From positions 1-15,433 of the forward strand of contig FTLJ01001075.1 of the NCBI GenBank assembly GCA_900155495.1: a stretch of DNA of 15,433 nucleotides, in the 5' to 3' direction. Each line of letters starts with the position of its first letter. The stretch's first letter is position 1. This stretch comes from Porogramme epimiltina. Taxonomy: Eukaryota; Basidiomycota; Agaricomycetes; Polyporales; Polyporaceae. A model generated the notes under the pieces. The model made no database searches. It worked only from the letters and a program-made list of their open reading frames with translations, and was not told the DNA's origin. Shown in pieces: positions 8,199-15,433 of this stretch. The position numbers and the translations under genes are program-made.

Positions 8199-11100
8199 TC
8201 AAATTCGTAGAACGTCGTTGAACTTGCTCGCCAGATCGGCCATATTGTCCCTGATCACTATCATCGTCTCGTCATCATCTAACTGTGCTGTATTACAAGT
8301 GGCTAGTCTAAGATCTGATAATCGTAATTGGCTTCACCCTTCCATATACTCTATACGCCGCTGGATCTCGAACTGAATTCTTGTAGTGTCCGAAAGATGA
8401 TCTATTCGGCTTAACTCATTCCGTAGTTCTTGCGATAAACGACTGCAGACCTTAGCTGTGGAAAACGGACGCATTATGATCAAACCGCCGAGAGACTTGA
8501 CTCTTGAAAGCATCACGTATACCCCCTGCAGGCTAAGTGCGCTGTCTAAGTCTACAATCGCCTTACTGAGAGACTTACCCTGGCTTTTGTAGTCGGTAAT
8601 TACGTATGCCGGAAGGATAGGTAGCTGTAACCTCGTGATATGCTTCTCAGAGCTTTGACCATCTACCCATATTGAACATTTGAATCTCGTTTTTTGAGGG
8701 AAAATAGGTACAATATCCTCGTCAAGCCATGAGCACACTCTTCCAGCACCAGGAACTTTGACATACACAACGACCGGGTAAGACACGCCATCGACGGTTT
8801 CATACACCACTTCAGTAAGTGTACCCTCTGCTCCGTTCACAAGCCGCTTTCCGAAAGCTATGTTCTCTAATATCATGACCTTCATTCCAGGAAAGGCAGG
8901 TAGCGCACCCAATGCATCATGTGTCTTCGTCGACGACTGGGCCCATAAGCCCCGCTGCAATTCACCGCGGACGGGTGCCTTATCCATCGAATCTTTCGCG
9001 TACAGGACTATAACGCGCTCTCCGGCCTCTCTCGCTCTCTGGGTTACGATGCGCCCGTTCAACGCATCTCTTAACTGTTTAACTCCAACGATGACAGGTG
9101 TGTCTTTGAAGTCATCTAATGAGTTACGATCCTTCTCGTACACCCGCTCTAATACACGCCTGTATAGAATGTCTATGTCACTCGGCTCGCCGCTCCCTAT
9201 ATCACGCTGAGCTCGTCCAGCGCCAATCCTGACTCGATTCAGTAAATCAGCATATTGAAGATCTGAACGTTGTCGCTGATTCTTCTTCAGTGTCACTACC
9301 GTTGTGACCTGCCGCCAAAGGTATACTCCTTTGAGGTTATTGACACCTATGTGGTTTCGGATCGCCTGTAATCCTGGATGGTTGACATAGCTGTGGCTAT
9401 ATAACGGCGCCGCACGCACTGGTTTCAGCTGCCCAAAATCTCCGGTAAATATCATGTTCACCCCCCCGAACGGCTTTGTTGCTAATATGCCCGTGTCTCC
9501 TTTCGCTTTTTGCAGTCGGTGTGCTATATCTGCCATGAATTTTGCCCCTATCATTGATACCTCGTCAATAATGAAGTATTTCACCGGACGCCACATTTCC
9601 CGTAACTCTTTCCAAGTATTGGCACCCTCTCCGGGCATCATCAAGAGAGAATGTACGGTATATCCTTTCACATTTACTGCCGCTGCGCCCGTCGGAGCAC
9701 CCACTAGAATTTCTTCAGAACGATCAAGATCAGCAAATAGTCTGAGGACAGCGTTGATGACGTGCGTTTTGCCTGTTCCACCCACGCCTGCTATATACAT
9801 GAGCAGCTGTTCACTATCTTCTGGTTTCTTCAGGTGTTCAGCAACAAGCCTGAATGCCCGCTCCTGTTCCATATTATCGCCAAGACCCATCTCCTTGATC
9901 ACCTTATTTGTAACTCCGTCAATAGAGAGATCTTTACGCTCGAATTCTTCAACATTTGGCAAATCATTCAAGGTTTCCCATGTTACCTCTTCGTCAATCG
10001 GTGCGTGCAAGTCTCCCCTGTGCTTTTTTGTGGGGGGCCTTTGTAAGTCGCCGTTGCTCTGCTTCCTTTTCGGTCTTCGGTCACCCTTCAGCATTCCCAT
10101 AGTGGCCTTCTCTACCTCGAGACGTTGTGAGTCATCCTCCTTTTTCTCTCTAATCAGGGGACCAAATGGGTGCGAATCTGACGTTTCGTGCAGCTGCACA
10201 AGAGACTCATCGATCCCCAAGCATTGATCCAACATCTTTCGTGTTCGCGTACCGACTATCACATCTAGTGCCTGCCGCGTTTGTTCGTAATCATGTAACT
10301 CATCGTATATGTTGATCATGTTTGGAGGTTCAAAGAGTTCGTACTCATCGTACTCGTCATCTAGATTGTCATCTCCCCGCGCATTATGAACGCGATCCCG
10401 TTGGGGTAGACTCTCTCTCATGAGTGTCAAGGCTTCTGCACGCCGCGTCTTCAGGTTAGCGTCTCGCGCATCTCGACATTCAGACAACACGTTCATGTTG
10501 GCAATGATTTTCATCTCTGCAGCAGAAATACGGGACTTCTGACGCTCAAATGCGTTGAACCATGATTCATTTGATTCTCGTAAGTCTGCGGGTTTCCTCC
10601 ATGGTACGAATAATATAAGCATCATCCTCGCCCATGCTTCCTTCTCTGCGTCACGATCGGATCGAGGCACGCGGTTTCCCAAAATCACCGGGACCAACCA
10701 GCTACACCTTTTTCGCAAATAATGGGTTTCATATTGCGTATGAGTACGCGAAGAAAATAATCCACGTGGCGCCCTCTTCCTTCCGCGGTGCCCACTCGGC
10801 AATGGTTCACCATCGTGATTCTCCGCCACGTCCGCTGATTCACCGTCAGTTTCTCCGGGTACGTCGAGTCGCTCTAATGACCCCCTTTGGTATTCCTTTC
10901 TCACTTTCTCAACCGTACCCACAAACTTGTATAACGACAGATCAGAAAACTCTGGATCCACGCTCCTATAAATATAGTCTTGCTGCTGGCTCGTCGCGGA
11001 AATTGACCCCGCCTCAAGCTGTAGAATGAATATCTCCTCCTCTCGGGTCGCCGACGAATGGTCAACTTCCGGTGCATCAGAGTCACTCATCTCACTATCG

Positions 11101-14100
11101 GTCTCGTCTCTGTGCTCATCTGGCTCCGGAGAAGTAGGAGCTTCAACCGTATCCCTCGGCGAGTCTGTCATAGTTATTGTTTGATCACCTTCTTTAAAAT
11201 ACTTTTTAACTAGTCTATCAAACGACCCCCAATGCAAAACCTTGAACATGTGGCTAACGTAGACGTCTCCTCCTCCGACGAGGTGACTCATTACCTGTTG
11301 GTGCGACATTTCTTGCTGAGACATCATGCGATTGACCACAGTGACAAGTGCGCTTCGCGTCGCTCGTTCGTCAAACGCATCAGGAAACCTCTCGTTTGTT
11401 CTCTGTATCGCGTAGACAATTGCCCCGAGTCCTATTTCTGCAGGTAAGGATGGTTTTGTGATATAATCAGTGATATAGTAAAGCAACGCTTTCGCAGCTT
11501 CGCCAGACCCGATGAACTTGATATCCATATTACATTTCATCAAAAATATGACAAGGTCATTGTAGCATGCAATCCGTGGATGCAACCGACGCAAGAGCAC
11601 GGAACCAGTTTCATCATCGAGCGTTGTCACTTCCCGGGTGCTCCCGTCGATTCTCATTCGACATAGAGCATCCTTTTTTGCTTCATCCTTAGGAACGGTC
11701 CCCTTAGGTATGTATTTGAAACACGTTCTACTATGCTGATGCCAATTGAATTCCTGCACAAGATCACCTACATGCTCGTCTTTTGCTTTCTCAAAGTCCT
11801 CTGCACGTTGAAACGCATGAATCGACGGGGAGGGTATGGCACCAGGGTGTGGATTACCAGTCGTCTGAGACCTTCTTGGGGGAAGCAAAGGGCAACCAGG
11901 TTTCTCTGAGATCACCTCCGTCGTTCCTGGAAGCTCACATTTTATCACAGACTCTAGCCAACGGAACATTTTGTTCTTGTATTCTTCAGAAGAGGTCATT
12001 CTGTCTCTTAGTATCTGCGGGGATGAGTGTCCATCTAGCCAGATCAACATATGGCAGTGTAACGTTCCGCGACCCTGTGCCTCCACTGTGCCATAATACG
12101 CCTTGCACTTCCCAAACAACCCTCTACCTGGGCGCCTGAATCGCAGCACTACCGAAATAAAATTGCTAATCATTGTGTGAAAGAACTTAGCACAGGCAGA
12201 CGGATTCTTGGACGCAATCACGGTCCGCTGAAATCTAGTAAGCTCCTCACCTCTCATATGGTCTGCAATGTCAATCTCATGACCTGCATATAGTTGCACT
12301 AGCGGATGGTCCCTATCTGATGGATTCAGAGTTATAAAGAGTGTTGGGGTACCCTCGTAATTGATCAGCCCTCGAATTTGATTCCTGAGCATGACTTTAT
12401 ACCCGTTTGATCCTGGAAGGTCGTGAGATGCGGTATTTATTTTCAACAAAAGCCTCAAAATCTTCGCCTCCTCTTCTCCTTCCGGCCGATATCGGTGATT
12501 CTGCTTGAATTTATCTATCATACTTTCTAATGTCTTGACATTCACATTCATCAGCTCCCTCACAATCCTCTCTCTTTGGCTTGATGGTACGCGAAAAGTC
12601 ACGGAGTCGAAGACGTCTTTTTTCCGGAGAATATTGTAATAAACAAATGCAAAATCAGGGTCCTTCTTAAACGGCGAGTTTTCAACCGCAAGCAGATACT
12701 TTAGTTGTTGCTCAAGACTCAGTGACCGAGTTCGGCGACGATCAAAGAACCCTCCTATTCCCCAAGGATCCAAATGTGGAAACAGCCATGTCAAAAGTTG
12801 AGGATTCTGAAAGTCAGGTATAAAGCGACTACCCGCTTGCGACTTTACAAATGCGCCCCCCTTTAGGCAGTGCGCCAAGGCAGCCATAGAGAGTTCCTTA
12901 TAATTGGTCGGCCCGTCGTTGCTATCCACATACCCTACATTTTCCACTAGAACATCCTCTGCATCTACTGGTCCACCACGCTCACGCTCGCCTGGGACGT
13001 ATGTATCAGTAGCCCCTTCTACGGCATCGTTTATTTTAATATGCCCAATTTCCATGCTGCACGGAACACCTATGTCTGCTCCCGTTGTTTCTTTATCGAA
13101 CAATGCTTCTAGATTTTGTTGACTAAACCCCCGAAAATTACCATCCGCCATATAGTTCGGATTAAACTCCGTTAAAAATTTAATCATGGCCCTCACCCTA
13201 GATTTTCTCACTAGCACGGGGCGGAGCTTACGTATTGTCTCAGGGGTAGGTTGCGTCCGCCCTACAAACACTGCGCATACTAGATCTCTTATGGTATCTG
13301 GCGGAGGTGGAAGAACGTCATTGAGGTGGGTGACGTCTTGCGGATGGACAGCCAAATTACCACGCATGTATCTCTGGGAAGTGCGAGAATCACGGACCTG
13401 TCTACTATCGACTTCATTGTCATCGAAACCAGCATCTACATCGGTGAATTTGAAAGATATTTTGCTGGCTCGCGCGCGCGATATGAGCATCCGTTCCACC
13501 TGTGACGCTTCTTCGAATGCTTGTTTAACGTTTGGAGAGAGTCGATCATGGCCGTAATACAACCAGTTCGCCAAAGCATATAAGGGCATTTTGTTATGTG
13601 ATAGGTCTCTACTGCAATCGCTACACACTTGTAACGGTGCAGAGTCTTGTAATGAAATCAATCCTTTCGGATGCAGGAGAGCACCTCCGTAAGCCTGGCG
13701 ATTATACGATACGGGAAGAACATGCTCTGGTAAATCATGGTTACACAATAGCTCGAAATTGATTCGACTCGGATGCATGAACGCGATACAATCTTGCAGC
13801 ACGCAACGTCCACAAACTGCGCAGACAGGCTCTGTAAGTGCAGAAGGAGACATAATCTGTTCCCATTCATTAATGATACTGTACTGCAAAGTGGCATCCG
13901 CGACGTCTAGATGTGTAGTGCCGTCCTCTTGTTCATCTAATGCAGCCGGACGACTCGGACCGGGATCTGGGGGAACATTGGATGAATCAGGCGCTATCCT
14001 GACGGTACTATCTGCTCTGTTTGAGTGAGCACCAGGACGTGGTTGACTCAATTGTTCGAAAACATAAGCATCGCTATCACTTTGGCACGACGTGCCACAT

Positions 14101-15020
14101 TGATGCATCATTAAATCTTCCCGGAGGAGCTCTTGTGAACGTCTCGCAGGACTCATGATGTGATGCCTTTTACTGAGTTCTCGAAGCTGACCAGCTCGCC
14201 AGTAGTGAAACATACGAATCACCTCATGGAGTGTACAATGTAAAGTTAACTCCCCAACTCTGACCGGTGTATTGGGCAGTAGAACGCGAGAAACAGCTCT
14301 TTGATATTTAAACAGCGAGTTCAAGTGCTCAGCGGCAATGTACCGAGTCACCAACTTGATTTCACCATGCTCCCGTATGACATACGTGGCACGAACACTC
14401 ACATCACCTGTCATTACGTTCCAGGTGTTTGTCATATTGATCGTGACATCGTACGAATACACGTCGTGTGATAACAGTGCCACGCAGTGCCAGATTATAC
14501 GAATGCCATATATGTATCACGTGCGTCACGAGTGTAAAAAATGCAGAGTGTCATATTGATATGAGGAAGCAGCAAATGATAGAATGAGCGACGCAAAGTT
14601 GGGACGCTAACGACAGAGCACGTACCATATCTATTCACTGGGTTCTGTGGCTGAACACTGGTCCCACCTTCGACTGAAATAACTAGAAAAAGCAAGTGAG
14701 GTGACGTCGCAAAGTAGCTGGGAACAACATACTCGAATCTACATCCATAGAAGCCATGCCATTCTCCGGACCAGCAGAGACGGTGCGCCTGCCTGTTATG
14801 AGGTGAACGATAGAGCCAACCAAACGAAAGACAAGACCGCTCACCTAAACTTCCGCCTCCGCCCACGTCAGCCAGAGAAGGTTCACGTACCAAGGCGTGT
14901 TCCCCTAATCGTCAAATTAGTAGACTTAGACGGGGCGTTTGGAGAACACTTGCCAAGAACGCCCGTAGTGTCGTTGGGCGGATGAATCGACTCTTCAGTG
15001 GTGAGACTTTGATCTGTCAT
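8199..15020 (-). CDS. Host gene, 93 aa, split by an intronic Helitron
   Basis: Exons on the minus strand: 15020-14950, 14904-14887, 14788-14733, 14682-14626 and 8278-8199. They sum to 282 nt, one frame, 93 aa, TGA stop. The first exon begins with MTDQSLTTEESIHPPND, a natural start just after a polypyrimidine/acag sequence that could be a 5'-UTR intron end. Introns 1 and 3 are 45 and 50 nt with fungal signals; intron 2 (98 nt) is the weakest part of the model. The last intron, 14625-8279 (6347 nt, gtacgt donor, gttag acceptor), holds the whole Helitron coding region. An alternative pairing (gtgaat donor 18 nt earlier, cacag acceptor) also keeps the frame. The middle is rich in Ser, Thr and Gly, with MDVDS near residue 45. 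The C-terminus (DDDETMIVIRDNMADLASKF then NDVLRI) looks like an amphipathic helix. I do not recognise the protein. Whether such a long intron is still spliced is unknown. Confidence 0.4.
8334..14435 (-). CDS. Helitron Rep-helicase (RepHel) transposase
   Basis: One intronless frame. The open frame extends to a GTG at 14483 with a TGA 36 nt further upstream and no ATG between, so the first usable ATG is 14435 (2033 aa) unless a spliced leader exists; numbering here counts from 14483. Order: an N-terminal region of unknown type (1-130); Cys-rich zinc-finger-like segments with CAVCGRC near 220 and CSDC in a DUF6570-like block; the Rep domain with LFITLNPSD (about 714), the HUH motif HCH (809-811, in GRGTLHCHMLIW) and the tyrosine motif YYITDYITK (1002-1010, probable catalytic Tyr 1003 and 1007); an acidic linker (about 1110-1150); a basic nuclear-localisation-like patch (RRPKRK...TKKHRG, about 1465-1485); then a PIF1-type SF1B helicase with Walker A GVGGTGKT (Lys 1572), Walker B IIDEVSM (Asp/Glu 1640-1641), GDFGQLKPV, TDYKSQGKS and YVMLSRVKSLGGL. 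All key residues are present, so it may encode an active enzyme. It is somewhat longer than I would expect for fungal RepHel proteins. Confidence 0.93.
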   Translation of the reverse strand: MTNTWNVMTGDVSVRATYVIREHGEIKLVTRYIAAEHLNSLFKYQRAVSRVLLPNTPVRVGELTLHCTLHEVIRMFHYWRAGQLRELSKRHHIMSPARRSQELLREDLMMHQCGTSCQSDSDAYVFEQLSQPRPGAHSNRADSTVRIAPDSSNVPPDPGPSRPAALDEQEDGTTHLDVADATLQYSIINEWEQIMSPSALTEPVCAVCGRCVLQDCIAFMHPSRINFELLCNHDLPEHVLPVSYNRQAYGGALLHPKGLISLQDSAPLQVCSDCSRDLSHNKMPLYALANWLYYGHDRLSPNVKQAFEEASQVERMLISRARASKISFKFTDVDAGFDDNEVDSRQVRDSRTSQRYMRGNLAVHPQDVTHLNDVLPPPPDTIRDLVCAVFVGRTQPTPETIRKLRPVLVRKSRVRAMIKFLTEFNPNYMADGNFRGFSQQNLEALFDKETTGADIGVPCSMEIGHIKINDAVEGATDTYVPGERERGGPVDAEDVLVENVGYVDSNDGPTNYKELSMAALAHCLKGGAFVKSQAGSRFIPDFQNPQLLTWLFPHLDPWGIGGFFDRRRTRSLSLEQQLKYLLAVENSPFKKDPDFAFVYYNILRKKDVFDSVTFRVPSSQRERIVRELMNVNVKTLESMIDKFKQNHRYRPEGEEEAKILRLLLKINTASHDLPGSNGYKVMLRNQIRGLINYEGTPTLFITLNPSDRDHPLVQLYAGHEIDIADHMRGEELTRFQRTVIASKNPSACAKFFHTMISNFISVVLRFRRPGRGLFGKCKAYYGTVEAQGRGTLHCHMLIWLDGHSSPQILRDRMTSSEEYKNKMFRWLESVIKCELPGTTEVISEKPGCPLLPPRRSQTTGNPHPGAIPSPSIHAFQRAEDFEKAKDEHVGDLVQEFNWHQHSRTCFKYIPKGTVPKDEAKKDALCRMRIDGSTREVTTLDDETGSVLLRRLHPRIACYNDLVIFLMKCNMDIKFIGSGEAAKALLYYITDYITKPSLPAEIGLGAIVYAIQRTNERFPDAFDERATRSALVTVVNRMMSQQEMSHQQVMSHLVGGGDVYVSHMFKVLHWGSFDRLVKKYFKEGDQTITMTDSPRDTVEAPTSPEPDEHRDETDSEMSDSDAPEVDHSSATREEEIFILQLEAGSISATSQQQDYIYRSVDPEFSDLSLYKFVGTVEKVRKEYQRGSLERLDVPGETDGESADVAENHDGEPLPSGHRGRKRAPRGLFSSRTHTQYETHYLRKRCSWLVPVILGNRVPRSDRDAEKEAWARMMLILFVPWRKPADLRESNESWFNAFERQKSRISAAEMKIIANMNVLSECRDARDANLKTRRAEALTLMRESLPQRDRVHNARGDDNLDDEYDEYELFEPPNMINIYDELHDYEQTRQALDVIVGTRTRKMLDQCLGIDESLVQLHETSDSHPFGPLIREKKEDDSQRLEVEKATMGMLKGDRRPKRKQSNGDLQRPPTKKHRGDLHAPIDEEVTWETLNDLPNVEEFERKDLSIDGVTNKVIKEMGLGDNMEQERAFRLVAEHLKKPEDSEQLLMYIAGVGGTGKTHVINAVLRLFADLDRSEEILVGAPTGAAAVNVKGYTVHSLLMMPGEGANTWKELREMWRPVKYFIIDEVSMIGAKFMADIAHRLQKAKGDTGILATKPFGGVNMIFTGDFGQLKPVRAAPLYSHSYVNHPGLQAIRNHIGVNNLKGVYLWRQVTTVVTLKKNQRQRSDLQYADLLNRVRIGAGRAQRDIGSGEPSDIDILYRRVLERVYEKDRNSLDDFKDTPVIVGVKQLRDALNGRIVTQRAREAGERVIVLYAKDSMDKAPVRGELQRGLWAQSSTKTHDALGALPAFPGMKVMILENIAFGKRLVNGAEGTLTEVVYETVDGVSYPVVVYVKVPGAGRVCSWLDEDIVPIFPQKTRFKCSIWVDGQSSEKHITRLQLPILPAYVITDYKSQGKSLSKAIVDLDSALSLQGVYVMLSRVKSLGGLIIMRPFSTAKVCSRLSQELRNELSRIDHLSDTTRIQFEIQRRIEYMEG
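14475..14492. repeat. Short direct repeat at the open-frame edge
   Basis: CAGTGCCA occurs twice (14475-14482 and 14485-14492) with a 2-nt spacer, period 10, at the upstream edge of the Helitron open frame. This could be a chance duplication; nothing else supports an iteron-like role. Confidence 0.35.
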
Positions 15021-15165
15021 ACTGTAATTTAGCCGCGAGACGGATGCGAAGAGAAGAGGAGAGTACCTGAGTGTGATATCCACACTTCCGGACGGGACGG
15101 ACAGTGGCTTGTAGAAGCAGCAGAGTTCCAAATGTTAGACGGCATGTCTCTCACTGACGAAAAGA
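15021..15165. promoter_or_regulatory. Putative divergent promoter
   Basis: These 145 nt separate the inferred minus-strand start (15020) from the plus-strand ATG pair at 15166 and 15169. The minus strand here contains CT-rich runs and a ctaaattacag sequence that could be the end of a 5'-UTR intron. No TATA box is evident. The call rests on position only and on both flanking gene models being right. Confidence 0.25.
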
Positions 15166-15433
15166 ATGATGGCGAGATTATGTATTGGACTTAGGCGAGA
15201 TTCTGGGCTGGGTCGTGTGGTGACTGCGACAAACTCCGCGGAAGCGTTCGCCGAAGACCGGACAGTTTTCCCATATGTGCCGATCATCGCCCATGAGTCA
15301 GCTATCTCATGTCTCAATCTCAAATCGGCTTTCGGCTTTTCTCCCAAGAGACGCTCGGCAAGTGAGCGTGACGTGACTGTCACCTTGCAGCGTTATTCTG
15401 CCCCTAAGACCCGTCCTACTAGTAGTCCAGGAA
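15166..15433 (+). CDS. Partial open frame running off the right edge
   Basis: From tandem ATGs (15166, 15169) the plus strand is open for 89 codons to the window edge with no stop. The product starts MMARLCIGLRRDSGLGRVV and becomes Ser/Arg/Pro-rich (SAFGFSPKRRSASERDVTV), which has ordinary fungal protein character, but no family is recognised. The opposite strand is also open across most of this stretch (15383-15135, containing SLAERLLGEKPKADLRLRHE), so one of the two is a shadow. I prefer the plus strand because it has ATG starts in good context and leaves a divergent arrangement with the gene at 15020. An upstream minus-strand exon of that gene is the alternative. Confidence 0.3.
   Translation, partial: MMARLCIGLRRDSGLGRVVTATNSAEAFAEDRTVFPYVPIIAHESAISCLNLKSAFGFSPKRRSASERDVTVTLQRYSAPKTRPTSSPG

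Larger units (their letters stand above)
8279..14625 (-). mobile_element. Helitron rolling-circle transposon
   Basis: Coordinates are the outer limits set by the flanking host exons; the certain core is the coding region 8334-14435. Helitrons are eukaryotic DNA transposons that move through a HUH-type single-strand nuclease fused to a PIF1-family helicase, both present here in one intact reading frame. They normally insert between A and T, begin with TC, and end with a hairpin and CTRR. On this strand the 5' end should lie at 14436-14625. Candidate A|TC sites exist there, for example on the minus strand in TATCATTTGC and in TATCAATATG. The 3' end should lie at 8279-8333, where the only CTRR is CTAG at 8303-8306, followed by C rather than T and with no strong hairpin before it. 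So exact ends are not resolved. Confidence 0.85.

Noticed and set aside
9454..10227. 257-codon plus-strand open frame
   Set aside because: It lies entirely antisense to the helicase domain of the Helitron protein, whose motifs are unmistakable; Ser/Cys/Phe-rich shadow frame.
8322..14505. Weak inverted similarity between the two Helitron flanks (TCGTAATTGGC and TCGTATAATCTGGC)
   Set aside because: Needs gaps and is too short to claim terminal inverted repeats of a Helentron-type element.
14430..14560. 12-nt direct repeat TGTCATATTGAT at 14430 and 14549
   Set aside because: Several 12-nt matches are expected by chance in a window of this size, and nothing else links the two sites.

Overview
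The window looks like nuclear DNA of a filamentous basidiomycete, probably an agaricomycete. The signs are many short introns (mostly 44-76 nt) with GTRNGT-type donors and CTRAY-like branch points just before the acceptor, small closely packed genes on both strands, a CT-rich tract ahead of one gene start, and a fungal-type Helitron. I saw no rRNA, tRNA, CRISPR array or bacterial signal. All gene models are read by eye from splice signals and frame continuity; no search was run.

Layout, left to right. 1-604: purine-rich non-coding DNA with a 14-bp inverted repeat. 605-1768 (-): small unidentified multi-exon gene with a Lys/Ala-rich tail. 1769-1948: divergent promoter region with a G-quadruplex-type tract and a TATATAAG box. 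1949-3125 (+): multi-exon gene that appears decayed, with in-frame stops. 3326-4538 (+): exon pair, unresolved middle and a 140-codon hydrophobic ORF, possibly remains of one lipid-phosphatase-like gene. 4757-6487 (-): clear seven-exon CLK/LAMMER protein kinase, 470 aa. 6488-7175: kinase upstream region with six hairpin-forming repeats. 7176-7771 (+): three-exon gene, 162 aa, unidentified. 7772-8198: convergent intergenic DNA.

The right half is dominated by one Helitron transposon. Its protein (about 2030 aa, minus strand, 8334-14435) is uninterrupted and keeps the HUH endonuclease motif, the two-tyrosine motif and all the recognisable PIF1 helicase motifs. On both sides lie what read as exons of a small minus-strand gene. 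Joining 15020-14626 (four exons) to 8278-8199 (one exon) gives a 93-aa protein whose frame is kept exactly across the transposon. The simplest reading is that the Helitron sits in the last intron of a host gene, turning it into an intron of about 6.3 kb, in the same orientation as the gene. A divergent + strand reading frame starts at 15166 and runs off the window.

The kinase probably acts on RNA-processing or other nuclear proteins. The Helitron protein would both nick and join DNA and unwind it during rolling-circle transposition. No functional link between the host genes is evident; the window is ordinary genic DNA invaded by a mobile element and containing one or two decaying genes.
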